Source of the DNA: Actinacidiphila rubida
Lineage (GTDB): Bacteria; Actinomycetota; Actinomycetes; Streptomycetales; Streptomycetaceae
Direction of reading: 5' to 3'
Assembly: GCF_900110255.1 (NCBI RefSeq)
Contig: NZ_FODD01000049.1
Coordinates: 1-50,621, forward strand
Length of the DNA stretch: 50,621 nt
The translations under genes and the position numbers were made by a program. The stretch's first letter is position 1, and each line of letters begins with the position of its first letter. The notes under the pieces are model-generated. The model saw only the letters and a list, made by a program, of their open reading frames with translations, did not search any database and was not told the origin of the DNA. This document shows, piece by piece, positions 41,598 to 50,500 of the stretch.

Positions 41598-42119
41598 TCA
41601 GTGGCTGGCCGCGTTCACCGCGATGATGAGCAGGCCGATGAGCACGTCCACGCCACCGACCCGGGTGGCCGCGCCCCAGCCCTGCCCGGCCACCCGGGCG
41701 GCGGCCAGGCCCCAGGCGAAGAGGGCCACGGTGTTGACGATCAGCACCACCTCGACCCCGCCGTTCTCCCCCCACCACCCGGCTGAGGCGCCGAGCAGCG
41801 CGAAGAGCGTCGGCACGGCGGCGGCGACCAGCGGCCACTCGGTCACGACGGAGCGCGCCGTCATCCCGGTGACCGTCCCGCTGGTCGCGGTCCAGTGGGC
41901 GATCGCGTGCGCGTAACCGTGGGCGGCGGCCGCCGTCATGGCTGCCACCAGGATCCACAGCGCGTCGTACGCGGGGTCGGGCTGGCCGTGGTCGTGGTCG
42001 AGCGCGGACGCCAGTGAGCTGGCGAGCACGGTGCCGTAGACGCCGCCGAACAGCAGGCGCTGGAAACGCGCGGTGCGCAGGGCGGTCCTCGATGACGCGG
42101 CGGCGGGGCTGTCCGGCAC
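41598..42119 (-). CDS. Small integral membrane protein of unknown function
   Basis: 173 aa from a GTG at 42119 (start uncertain; the frame is open upstream). Four to five hydrophobic segments: LLFGGVYGTVLASSLASAL, ALWILVAAMTAAAAHGYAHA, WPLVAAAVPTLFALLG, VEVVLIVNTVALFAWGLAAA and VDVLIGLLIIAVNAA. Conserved-looking HGYAHAIAHW could be a metal or heme site. I recognise no named domain. It stands alone between the SDR gene (convergent) and the lipase maturation factor homologue (divergent). The 290-bp upstream spacer shows no clear promoter. Confidence 0.7.
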   Translation of the reverse strand: MPDSPAAASSRTALRTARFQRLLFGGVYGTVLASSLASALDHDHGQPDPAYDALWILVAAMTAAAAHGYAHAIAHWTATSGTVTGMTARSVVTEWPLVAAAVPTLFALLGASAGWWGENGGVEVVLIVNTVALFAWGLAAARVAGQGWGAATRVGGVDVLIGLLIIAVNAASH

Positions 42120-42409
42120 GGTGGCGCCTGCTTTCTTGTCTGCGCGGACCCGGGAGCCCGCGGCCGCACGGACACCGTGACGGGGGTACGACGCGTTCGG
42201 GCTCGTGATCAAGGGTGCCCTGCGGGCGGGTCGGTGGCCCGCCTTGGCGGCCCCGGCGCGGCCGTGTCCCCCACCGGGGCCGCGGCCCGGCGGGGTTTGC
42301 CGGGCCCGGCCGGAGGGCAGGCGTGTCACGCACACGGCGGAGCCGTCCGCGCCCGCGGACAGGGCGCCGAGGTCCGCCGGGGCGTGCCGTCCTCGTGGAG
42401 GAGAGCCTC

Positions 42410-43834
42410 GTGGGCTGGTTCTCGGACTCCGGCTACTGGCTGGGGCGGCTGCTGTTCCAGCGGGGGCTCGCCGCGCTGTACCTGGTGGCGTTCCTGGTCG
42501 CCGTCGCACAGTTCCGCCCGCTGCTGGGCGAGCGCGGTCTGCTGCCGATTCCGCGGCTGCTGGCCCGTACCCGCTTCCGCGAGGCGCCGACCGTGTTCCA
42601 CGCCCACTACTCGGACCGGTTCTTCGCCGCGGTCGCGTGGGCCGGCGCGCTGCTGTCGGCCTCCCTGGCGGCGGGCGTCGGCGACCGGGTGCCGCTGGGC
42701 GCGGGAATGGCCCTGTGGGCGGTGGTGTGGGCGCTCTACCTGTCGATCGTCAACGTGGGCCAGGTCTGGTACGGGTTCGGCTGGGAGACCCTGCTGCTGG
42801 AGGCGGGCTTCCTGGCGGTGTTCCTCGGCAACGCGCGGACCGCGCCGCCCGTCCTGGTGCTGTGGCTGCTGCGCTGGCTGCTGTTCCGGGTGGAGTTCGG
42901 CGCCGGGCTGATCAAGCTGCGGGGCGACCGCTGCTGGCGCGATCTGACGTGCCTGTACTACCACCACGAGACGCAGCCGATGCCCGGCCCGCTCAGCTGG
43001 TTCTTCCACCACCTGCCGCGGCCGCTGCACCGGGCGGAGGCGGCGGCGAACTACGTGGCGCAGCTCGTCGCACCGGTGCTGCTGTTCACGCCCCAGCCGG
43101 TGTCGGGCGCGGCCGCCGCCTTCATGGTGGTCACCCAGTTGTGGCTGGTGGCGTCCGGCAACTTCGCCTGGCTGAACTGGGTGACGATCGTGCTGGCGCT
43201 GCCCGTGGCCGCGGGCCCGGCCGCCACCCGCCTGTTCGGCGTGACCGCACCCCATCAGGCGCCCGCCCCCGCGTGGTTCGAGGCGCTGGTGCTCGCCGCC
43301 ACGGCGCTGGTCGTGGCGCTCAGCTACCGGCCCGCGCGGAACCTGCTGTCGCGCCGCCAGCTGATGAACGCCTCCTTCGAGCCGCTGCACCTGGTGAACA
43401 CCTACGGCGCTTTCGGCAGTGTCGGCCGGATCCGGCACGAGGTGGTCGTGGAGGGCACCACGGACGCCGTCATCTCCGGGTCGTCACGGTGGGAGGAGTA
43501 CGCCTTCAAGGGCAAGCCCGGGGACGTGCGCCGGATGCCGCGCCAGTTCGCCCCCTACCACCTGCGCCTGGACTGGCTGATGTGGTTCGCCGCGCTGTCC
43601 CCCTCCTACGCCGCGGGGTGGCTTCCCGCGCTGATGGAGCGGCTGCTCGACAACGACCCGGCGGTCCTGCGCCTGTTGCGGGGCAACCCGTTCCCCGACG
43701 CGCCGCCGACCGCGGTCCGCGCCCGGCTCTACCGCTACCGGTACACGACCTGGCGCGAGCTGCGGTCGACCGGCGCGTGGTGGCACCGCACGCTCGTCGG
43801 CGACTACGTCCGTCCCGTGGTGCGGGCCGGCTGA
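42410..43834 (+). CDS. Lipase maturation factor (LMF1-like) family membrane protein
   Basis: 474 aa from GTG 42410, with GGAGGAGAG 6 nt upstream. About eight membrane segments, and the family's conserved blocks QVWYGFGWETLLLEAGFLAV, FGAGLIKLRGDRCWRDLTCL followed by YYHHETQPMP, and FEPLHLVNTYGAFGSVGRIR. The C-terminal soluble part has WEEYAFKGKPGDVRRMPRQF and HLRLDWLMWFAA. In animals LMF1 helps fold secreted lipases in the ER. The bacterial role is unknown; an action on secreted or membrane proteins is inferred. No lipase gene is nearby. Confidence 0.9.
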   Translation: MGWFSDSGYWLGRLLFQRGLAALYLVAFLVAVAQFRPLLGERGLLPIPRLLARTRFREAPTVFHAHYSDRFFAAVAWAGALLSASLAAGVGDRVPLGAGMALWAVVWALYLSIVNVGQVWYGFGWETLLLEAGFLAVFLGNARTAPPVLVLWLLRWLLFRVEFGAGLIKLRGDRCWRDLTCLYYHHETQPMPGPLSWFFHHLPRPLHRAEAAANYVAQLVAPVLLFTPQPVSGAAAAFMVVTQLWLVASGNFAWLNWVTIVLALPVAAGPAATRLFGVTAPHQAPAPAWFEALVLAATALVVALSYRPARNLLSRRQLMNASFEPLHLVNTYGAFGSVGRIRHEVVVEGTTDAVISGSSRWEEYAFKGKPGDVRRMPRQFAPYHLRLDWLMWFAALSPSYAAGWLPALMERLLDNDPAVLRLLRGNPFPDAPPTAVRARLYRYRYTTWRELRSTGAWWHRTLVGDYVRPVVRAG

Positions 43835-43879
43835 CGCCGGGACGGCACCGATGGTCCGCCCGCGCGCGGCGGCGCCGGG

Positions 43880-43891
43880 TACGCTCACCGC
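43880..43891 (+). promoter_or_regulatory. -10 of a probable leaderless transcript
   Basis: TACGCT (43880-43885) ends 6 nt before the ATG at 43892 with no Shine-Dalgarno sequence between, the spacing expected for transcription starting at the start codon. Confidence 0.45.
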
Positions 43892-44557
43892 ATGAACGGG
43901 GACGAGCGGATAGCGCGGGCGGAACTCCTTTACGAGCGGGGCGTGTTCGGCGGTGAGGCTGAAGCGCTGGACAGCGCCGACGGCCTCCTGGACGCGGTGG
44001 AGGCGGATCTGTGCCTGGCCCGCGGCCGGGTGGTGCACGCCCGCTTCCTCGAGTCCCGCGACCGGGGCCGGCCCGTCGAGGACGATCTGGAACTGGAGCT
44101 CTTCGAGCGCGCCGCCGGGCTGTTCCGCCGCCTCGGCGACATCCGCGGCGAGGGCGAGGCGGTGTTCTGGGCGGGCACCTACCACCAGGTCGTCCGCGAC
44201 GACTCGGAGGCGGCGCTGCCGCTGTTCGGCCTGGCCCACGACCTGGCCGCGCGCAGCGGCGACCGTCTCACCCTGTCGTACGCGCTGCGGCACCTCGCGT
44301 TCGCCGACCACATGGAGGGGCGGCTCGAGGAGGCCCGGGAGCGCTTCGAGGAGTCGACACGGCTGCGCCGTGAGCTGGACTTCCTGCCCGGTGTCGCGGC
44401 GAACCTGATCGCCCTGGCCTACCTCGCCGGACAGCAGGAACGCCGCGAGCAGGCGGCCGGGCTGCTCGCGGAGGCGGAGGAACTGGCCGCGCGCACCGAG
44501 TCCCACGGCGTTCTGCGCTGGGCGGCGGAGTGCCGCAGGGAGCTGGACCTGGCCTGA
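43892..44557 (+). CDS. TPR-like helical repeat protein
   Basis: 221 aa. Paired amphipathic helices resembling tetratricopeptide repeats: ELELFERAAGLFRRLGDIRG, AALPLFGLAHDLAARSGDRL, YALRHLAFADHMEGRLEEAR (with the Gly/Ala/Leu positions of a TPR consensus) and LIALAYLAGQQERREQAAGL. No catalytic motif, signal peptide or membrane segment, so it is a cytoplasmic scaffold-like protein of unknown partner. It probably comes from a leaderless mRNA and is followed by a strong hairpin. Confidence 0.78.
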   Translation: MNGDERIARAELLYERGVFGGEAEALDSADGLLDAVEADLCLARGRVVHARFLESRDRGRPVEDDLELELFERAAGLFRRLGDIRGEGEAVFWAGTYHQVVRDDSEAALPLFGLAHDLAARSGDRLTLSYALRHLAFADHMEGRLEEARERFEESTRLRRELDFLPGVAANLIALAYLAGQQERREQAAGLLAEAEELAARTESHGVLRWAAECRRELDLA

Positions 44558-44587
44558 CCCGCCCGGCCGCTCGGCGGCCGGACCGCC

Positions 44588-44630
44588 GCACCGCCGGACC
44601 GGCCCCACGGCGGGTCCGGTCCGGCGGTCC
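44588..44630. terminator. Hairpin between convergent TPR-like and AhpD-like genes
   Basis: GCACCGCCGGACCGGCCCC (44588-44606) pairs with GGGTCCGGTCCGGCGGTCC (44612-44630), 17 of 19 positions, around a 5-nt loop. Confidence 0.7.
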
Positions 44631-44650
44631 GTCAGGCGGCGGTGGGGCCC

Positions 44651-45124
44651 TCAGGCGAACTGGCCCGGGCGGTAGTCGCCGGCCGGCTGCCGGGTGATGA
44701 CGTTCATCCGGTTGTAGGTGTTGATGACGGCGATCAGCGACACCAGGGCGGTCAGCTGCTCGTCGTCGTAGTGCTTGGCCGCGTCGGCCCACGCCTCGTC
44801 GGTGACGCCCCGGGACGCGTCGGCGATCCGCGTGCCCTGCTCGGTCAGCTCCAGGGCGGCGCGCTCGGCGTCGGTGAAGACGCTCGCCTCGCGCCACACG
44901 GCGACCAGGTGGAGGCGCTGCGCGCTCTCCCCCGCGGCCACCGCGTCCTTGGTGTGCATGTCGGTGCAGAAGCCGCAGCCGTTGATCTGGCTGGCCCGGA
45001 TCTTCACCAGTTCCTGCGTGGCGGCCGGCAGCGAGGAGTCGGAGACGACCTTCGCGGCCGAGTTGATGTACTTGCCGAACAGGGCTCCGGCCGCCGAACC
45101 GTAGTAGTTGAAGCGCGCGTCCAT
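44651..45124 (-). CDS. AhpD-like carboxymuconolactone decarboxylase-family peroxidase
   Basis: 157 aa. The redox motif CGFCTDMH (C50, C53, H57) follows LVKIRASQINGC, as in alkylhydroperoxidase D-type single-domain proteins, and the C-terminal helix LVSLIAVINTYNRMNVITRQ is typical of the CMD family. It probably reduces organic peroxides by thiol chemistry. AAGGAG lies 7 nt before the ATG. Monocistronic, sharing the 44588-44630 terminator region with the convergent TPR-like gene. Confidence 0.92.
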   Translation of the reverse strand: MDARFNYYGSAAGALFGKYINSAAKVVSDSSLPAATQELVKIRASQINGCGFCTDMHTKDAVAAGESAQRLHLVAVWREASVFTDAERAALELTEQGTRIADASRGVTDEAWADAAKHYDDEQLTALVSLIAVINTYNRMNVITRQPAGDYRPGQFA

Positions 45125-45318
45125 GGTGTTCTCCTTGCCGTGATGGTGTCCTCACCTCACTGACGGGCCGCCCGGAGGCGATGTGACGGCGGCGCCTGTG
45201 ACCTGCGTCTCCTCCGGCCGGGCAGGACCCGTCCGGGGCCCGGGCGGCCCGCGCCGGTGTCACCCGGATGGCCGCCGTACGGGTGTGCGGCGGCCGGACC
45301 GCCCGCAGCCTTGAGCGC

Positions 45319-46125
45319 ATGAGGCCGCACAGGGCCAGGCTGGCGGCGGGGGCGCTGTCACTGGCGTTCCTCGTGACCTGCTCGGCGCCGGAGCGCCATC
45401 CGCGGGCCACCCGCCAGTACCGCGCGGTGCTCCATCCGGCGGTGCTGCGACCCGTGATCGTCAGCCGGGCCGTCTGGCGCGCCGACGAGGGCGCCGTCCG
45501 GGAGAAGCCGGTCTACGACAGCGGAGTGCGGGCGGTGTTCATCCACCACACCGACAACCCCAACGACTACGACTGCAAGCGGGACGTGCCCGCCATGCTG
45601 CGGGCGATGGAGCAGGAGCACATCGCGCAGGGCTGGGACGACATCGGCTACAACTTCGTCGTCGACCGCTGCGGCGGCATCTACGAGGGCCGGGCGGGCG
45701 GTGTCGACCGGGCCGTGCAGGGCGCGCACACCGAGGGGTTCAACATCGGCACCGTCGGCATAGCGGCGCTCGGCCACTTCGACGCGGGCCAGCCGCTGCC
45801 GCAGCCGATGCTGCAGTCCATCGCCGAGATCGCGGCGTGGAAGCTGGCGCCCGACGTGGACGCCGCCGGCAAGGTGCGGCTGGTGTCGAGCAACGACCTG
45901 AGCCGCTTCAGGCGGGGCACCGCCGTGAAGGTCAACGCGATATCCGGGCACCGGGACGTGTTCCAGACCGACTGCCCGGGCGCCGCGCTCTACGCCGCGC
46001 TGCCGTGGATCCGCCGCACCGCCGAGGAACTGCGCCGGTCAGCCACCTGGGCCGGCAACCGGCCGCCTCCGGTGCCCGTGCGCACTCCGCACCCCGCTCC
46101 CCCGGCCCCCGCTCCCCCGCGCTGA
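45319..46125 (+). CDS. Secreted PGRP/amidase_2-type N-acetylmuramoyl-L-alanine amidase
   Basis: 268 aa from ATG 45319, which starts a clean signal sequence (MRPHRARLAAGALSLAFLVT); an ATG at 45268 would bury it. LVTC at residues 18-21 is a marginal lipobox. The zinc-amidase fold shows FIHHTDNPNDYDCKRD (first His), DIGYNFVVDRCGGIYEGRAG, GAHTEGFNIGTVGIA, and ISGHRDVFQTDCPG with the other His and Cys ligands. The C-terminus is Pro-rich. It cleaves the amide between muramic acid and the stem peptide. No Shine-Dalgarno sequence is evident. The stop lies 2 nt from that of the convergent HxlR gene. Confidence 0.9.
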   Translation: MRPHRARLAAGALSLAFLVTCSAPERHPRATRQYRAVLHPAVLRPVIVSRAVWRADEGAVREKPVYDSGVRAVFIHHTDNPNDYDCKRDVPAMLRAMEQEHIAQGWDDIGYNFVVDRCGGIYEGRAGGVDRAVQGAHTEGFNIGTVGIAALGHFDAGQPLPQPMLQSIAEIAAWKLAPDVDAAGKVRLVSSNDLSRFRRGTAVKVNAISGHRDVFQTDCPGAALYAALPWIRRTAEELRRSATWAGNRPPPVPVRTPHPAPPAPAPPR

Positions 46126-46127
46126 GG

Positions 46128-46535
46128 TCAGGCGTGCACCCGTCCGGCCTTCGCCCGGTCGTAGTCCTCGCGGGCCGCGAGCACCGAGGGGACGCGGTCC
46201 TCGGCCCAGCGCGCCAGGCCCCACACCTGGCGGGCCGCCTCCTCGCCGAGCGGGGTGAGGGTGTACTCGACGCGCGGCGGGATCACCGGATGCGCCTCGC
46301 GGTGCACGAAGCCGTCGCGCTCCAGGGTCTGGAGCGTCTGCGCGAGCATCTTCTCGCTGACGCCGCCGATGGCCCGGCGCAGTTCGCTGAACCGGCGCAT
46401 GCCGTCGAGCAGCTCGGCCAGGACCAGCACGCCCCAGCGGCTCGTCACGTGCTCCAGCACCAGGCGGGAGGGGCAGTCCGCGGCGTTCACGTCCGCCGCC
46501 CGCCGCACGTCGCCGACCTCGTCACTCACGCTCAT
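46128..46535 (-). CDS. HxlR-family transcriptional regulator
   Basis: 135 aa. Winged helix typical of HxlR/YtfH: CPSRLVLEHVTSRWGVLVLA, RFSELRRAIGGVSEKMLAQT, LERDGFVHREAHPVIPPRVE, YTLTPLGEE. Its single N-terminal Cys21 (NAADCPSR) is at the place of the redox-sensing cysteine in QorR/YtfH-type members. Divergent from the NmrA-type reductase gene with two GTAC-bounded operators in the 103-bp spacer. It should repress that gene and itself until an electrophile or quinone modifies the cysteine. Confidence 0.92.
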   Translation of the reverse strand: MSVSDEVGDVRRAADVNAADCPSRLVLEHVTSRWGVLVLAELLDGMRRFSELRRAIGGVSEKMLAQTLQTLERDGFVHREAHPVIPPRVEYTLTPLGEEAARQVWGLARWAEDRVPSVLAAREDYDRAKAGRVHA

Positions 46536-46539
46536 AGCA

Positions 46540-46597
46540 GTACCTTACTTCAAAGTGGGTACTTCCCCTGAGTTAGTACCCCACTTACGGTAGGTAC
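46540..46597. promoter_or_regulatory. Two HxlR operator-like sites
   Basis: Site 1 (46540-46562) runs GTACCTTACTT ... AAGTGGGTAC and site 2 (46576-46597) runs GTACCCCACTT ... GGTAGGTAC. Both are ~22-nt imperfect inverted repeats bounded by GTAC, and AGTACCCCACTT of site 2 mirrors AAGTGGGTACT of site 1. They lie right at the HxlR start and upstream of the reductase gene. Confidence 0.65.
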
Positions 46598-46638
46598 CAC
46601 ACCCCCCGATGTCCAGCCCCTCTCTGGAGAGAACACCC

Positions 46639-47496
46639 ATGAGCGTCGTCGTCACCGGTGCCACCGGCCACCTGGGCCGCCTCGTCATCGACGGTCTGCT
46701 GGCCGTGCTGCCCGCCGACCGGATCGTGGCCGCCGTCCGCGACAAGGAGAAGGCCGCCGACCTCGCCGCCCGCGGCGTGGAGCTGCGGCTCGCCGACTAC
46801 GACCGGCCCGAGACGCTGGACGGCGTTTTCGGCAAGGGGGACGTGGTGCTGCTGATCTCCGCTCCGGAGGTCGGCCGCCGCCTGCCCCAGCACACGGCGG
46901 TCGTCGAGGCGGCGAAGGCCGCCGGTGCGGCGCGCCTGGTCTACACCGGCGTCCTCGGCGGGCCCGACGCCGACTTCGTGCTCGCCGACGAGCACAAGGC
47001 GACCGAGCAGATGATCCTCGACTCCGGCCTCCCCCACACCTTCCTGCGCAACGGCTGGTACCACGAGAACTACACCGCGCAGATCCCCGTCCAGTTGGAG
47101 CACGGCGTCGTGGGCAGCGCCGGCGACGGGCGCATCGGGGCCGCCTCGCGTGCCGACTACGCGGCCGCGGCGGTCGCCGTCCTCACCACGGACGGTCACG
47201 AGAACCGCGCCTACGAGTTGAGCGGCGACCACGCCTGGACGCTGGCCGAGTACGCGGCCGAGCTGTCCCGGCAGTCCGGCCGCGAGGTCGCCCACCAGGA
47301 CGTCCCCGCCGAGGTGCTGCGGGACATCCTGACCGGTGCCGGCGTCCCCGCCCCGTTCGCCGACATCCTGGTCGACGTGGACGTCGCCGCCATCGGCCGC
47401 GGGCTCCTGGAGGGCGGCTCGGGCGACCTGTCCCGCCTCATCGGCCGGCCCACCACCTCGCTGGCCGACGCCATCGCGGCCGCGCTGGCCGCCTGA
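46639..47496 (+). CDS. NmrA/QorB-type NAD(P)H quinone oxidoreductase-like protein
   Basis: 285 aa. N-terminal MSVVVTGATGHLGRLVIDGL with GxxGxxG, then AAVRDKEKAADLAARGVELR and DEHKATEQMILDSGLPHTFL with RNGWYHENY, which is the QorB (YtfG) pattern. It should reduce quinones with NADPH. A GGAGAG site lies 8-9 nt before the ATG. The pairing with a divergent HxlR regulator copies the ytfG/ytfH arrangement of E. coli and many actinobacteria. Confidence 0.92.
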   Translation: MSVVVTGATGHLGRLVIDGLLAVLPADRIVAAVRDKEKAADLAARGVELRLADYDRPETLDGVFGKGDVVLLISAPEVGRRLPQHTAVVEAAKAAGAARLVYTGVLGGPDADFVLADEHKATEQMILDSGLPHTFLRNGWYHENYTAQIPVQLEHGVVGSAGDGRIGAASRADYAAAAVAVLTTDGHENRAYELSGDHAWTLAEYAAELSRQSGREVAHQDVPAEVLRDILTGAGVPAPFADILVDVDVAAIGRGLLEGGSGDLSRLIGRPTTSLADAIAAALAA

Positions 47497-47525
47497 CGCG
47501 GGGCGGCCGGCACAGCAGCACGACC

Positions 47526-47564
47526 GGGCCGGCCGGGCAGCGGTGAGAGCTGCCCGGCCGGCCC
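47526..47564. terminator. Perfect 16-bp hairpin between convergent genes
   Basis: GGGCCGGCCGGGCAGC (47526-47541) and GCTGCCCGGCCGGCCC (47549-47564) pair perfectly around a 7-nt loop. GCACGAC and GTCGTGC just outside extend the stem after small bulges. Confidence 0.8.
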
Positions 47565-47590
47565 GTTCCGTCGTGCGGCCTCGCGGGCCG

Positions 47591-50500
47591 TCAGTAGGAG
47601 AACTGCTGGATCTGCGCGTCGTTCGGCCCGTAGGTCCATCCGGTGCGGGTGGCCGGGTCGAGCTGGACGGCGTCCTCGGCGCCGCCATGGCCGCCGATGG
47701 CGAAGCCGGCCAGCGTCTTGAGCACGGTGCCCGTGGTCAGGTCGACGACCGACAGCTGACCGGTGGCGTTGTTGTCGGGGATCCACAGCCCGGCACCGAA
47801 GTACGGAGTGCCGCCGGGCGCCGCGTAGGAGACGACGGCGATCTTGTGGACGCCGTCCACCGCGAGACCCGCGGGCTTGCCGACCCGCAGCGCCGTCGCG
47901 CCGCCGGCCGCCGTGCCCGCCGCCTCGTCGATCGGGCTGATCACCCCGGACGGGACGATGTTCACGCTGATCACGGTCGCCGACAGGTCGTACAGGGTGC
48001 CGGCGCCGTCGGAGCCCAGGCCGTGGCCGCACCCGGAGGCGGTGCCGTCGGCGGTGGTGGTGCGGGCCGCCAGGTCGACGCGGGCGACGGTGACGCCACC
48101 GAGGCAGTTGAACGGCCCCGCCGCCTTGCCCAGGAACACGGCGCCGCTGGAGCCGTCGAGCGCCATCAGGCCGTACGTGCCGGCGGGCACTCCGCCGGGG
48201 TCGGCCGGGATCGGATCGGCTGCCTTCCCCGCGGCCAGGTCCACGGGCAGCACCTCGTCGGCGTTCCCGTCGCCGTGCAGCAGCAGCGCGCCGCGGGCGT
48301 GGGCCGAGTCCACCCGGCCGGTGACGTAGGTCGCCCCGGACGGGAGGTCGCCAGCACCGACCAGCGTGTCGCTGGAGGTGTCCCACGTCTCGACCCGCGT
48401 GCCGCCGGACGCGGTGCGGTGGGCGAGCAGCACCCGGTCCGCGGTGGCGCCGACGACCTGGTACGCGGAGCCGTCGGCCGCGTCGGAGGTGATGACCGCG
48501 CCGTAGCGACCGGTCGCGGTCGCGTAGTGCCGGACCTCGCTGCCGCCGTCGGGGCGGGCGAGTGCGGCCACCGAGTGGTCGCCGGCCGCGGCGAAGCCCT
48601 CCACCGTGGCGCCACCGGGCGGCAGGCCGTCGTCGAAGACCAGCGTGGACAGCGGGGACGCCTGACCGGCGACCTTGCCGTTCCGGTCGAGGGCCAGCAC
48701 CCGGACGCCGTAGCTGTCGGAGCCGGTCAGGCCCAGCGCCGCCGCGTCCAGCCGGACGTGCCCGGAGGTGCCGGGCAGGACCCGGTGCAGCACCGACGGG
48801 GTGTCCACGCCGTCGTTGTCGAGGGCGGTGCCGTTGGCGTTGGTGAAGGTGTTGAGCGAGCCGTGCAGCGTGGGCGCGGGCGCCGAGAACTCCACTTCGG
48901 CGCCGCGGGCCCCCTGGACCGCCCGCACGTCGTAGTCGAGAGTGAACTCCGGTGCGCCGCGGGTGACTTCGGCGGTGTGGCTGGTGGCGCCGCCGGCGCC
49001 CCGCAGCTGCGGTGCGTCCGGGCGGTCGCCGGCGGTGCCGCCCGCGACCCGGACGGGTGCGAACTCGCCGTAGGCGACGCGCAGCGGGTTGCCGCCGAAG
49101 CCGGACTGGGCGATGCCGATGCCGTAGAGGCCGCCGCCGTGGAACGCGCCGGCGGGGATGGTGACGGTGCCCTTCTCCGCGGTGAGCGGCTGGTGCCAGG
49201 CGGCGGTGAACAGCGGTGCCAGCGACGGGTTCCAGTGCCCGACGGTGGACAGCACGAGCTCCGGCTCGGACGTCCCGGCGACGCCCGTCAGGTCGTAGCC
49301 GACGGTGACGGACGCGCCGGCGGCGACCGTGGCGGGAGCGGTGGGCGCGGCCCCCTCGGCGTAGGTGCCGTCGCTCGGGCCGACGGCGAGGGTCCTGGCG
49401 GTGGCGGCGACGGTGCGGCCGCCGGCCAGGACGCGGTAGGTGACCGTGAGGGACCGGTCGGCGGTCGCGGTGACCGGCAGACCCGCCGCGGTGAGCAGCT
49501 GGGCCGGGGTCACACGGATCGCGGGGTTCGCGGAGCGGAACACCGTCGAGCCGACGGTGAGGCTGTACGAGGCGTCGGCGGGCGCGTTGGTGACGTCGCC
49601 GGCGAACGTGACCGGGCCGACCAGGCCCTCGCCGGTGCCGCCGGACGCGCGGTCGCCGAGGTCGATGCGGTTCTGGTCGGTGCCCTCGAGGAACGCGCCG
49701 CCCAGGTCGCCGATGGTGGTGCGGTGCGCGACGGACAGCCGGATCAGGGCCGGGGCGCCGCCCGCCCCGAGGGCCTTCTCGGCCGCGGCGGTGACGTCGA
49801 TCTGCGGACCCACCTGCAGGTGCCGGTCGATCTGCGGAGGCGTGGGCACCGCGCGGCCGGTCTGCTCCAGCACCTGCCGCACCTGGCCGGGCGTCAGGTG
49901 GTGACCGCCGAGCCGTCCTGCCTGCAGCACGACCGCGGCCGCCGCGGCGATCTCCGGCGCCGAGGCGGACGTGCCGCCGTTGAGGGAGACGTTCACGTCG
50001 CTGGGGCTGCCGCCCGCGGCGTGGGAGAACGCGAGGATGTTGTCGCTCGGCGCCGACAGGTCGACCCGGCTGCCGAAGCCGGAGGAGAAGGAGCCGAAGC
50101 CGCTGATCCGCGTCTCCGCGGTCGTCGCCGGGCCGCGCGTGCCCGAGGCGAGGGTGTCGTCCAGCGTGGTGCCGCCGGCGGCTATCGCCCCGCTGTCGGG
50201 CACCTGGGACGGCGTGGTCGACTCGGCGTCGTCGTCGATCACCGTGGCGGCACGGGCGTTCGGCGCGAGGTCGGTCGGGGTGCTGCCGCCGTCGGGTCCG
50301 ACGGCGGCGGGGGTGTAGAGGCGCGTGCCGTCGTTGGAGGAGATCGACACGACGATCCCCTCGCGCACGATCGCGGCGACGGTCGCCCGGATGACCGGGT
50401 CGTCCTCCAGGTACCGGCCGGGGAAGCCCTGCGCGTCGGTGCCGAAGCCGAGGCTCGCGGTGATCACGTCGGGGCGCGGCGACTGGTGGGCGGCGGCCAG

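Noticed and set aside
45268..45318. Longer N-terminus of the amidase from ATG 45268
   Set aside because: It would place 17 charged residues before the signal sequence that begins cleanly at ATG 45319.
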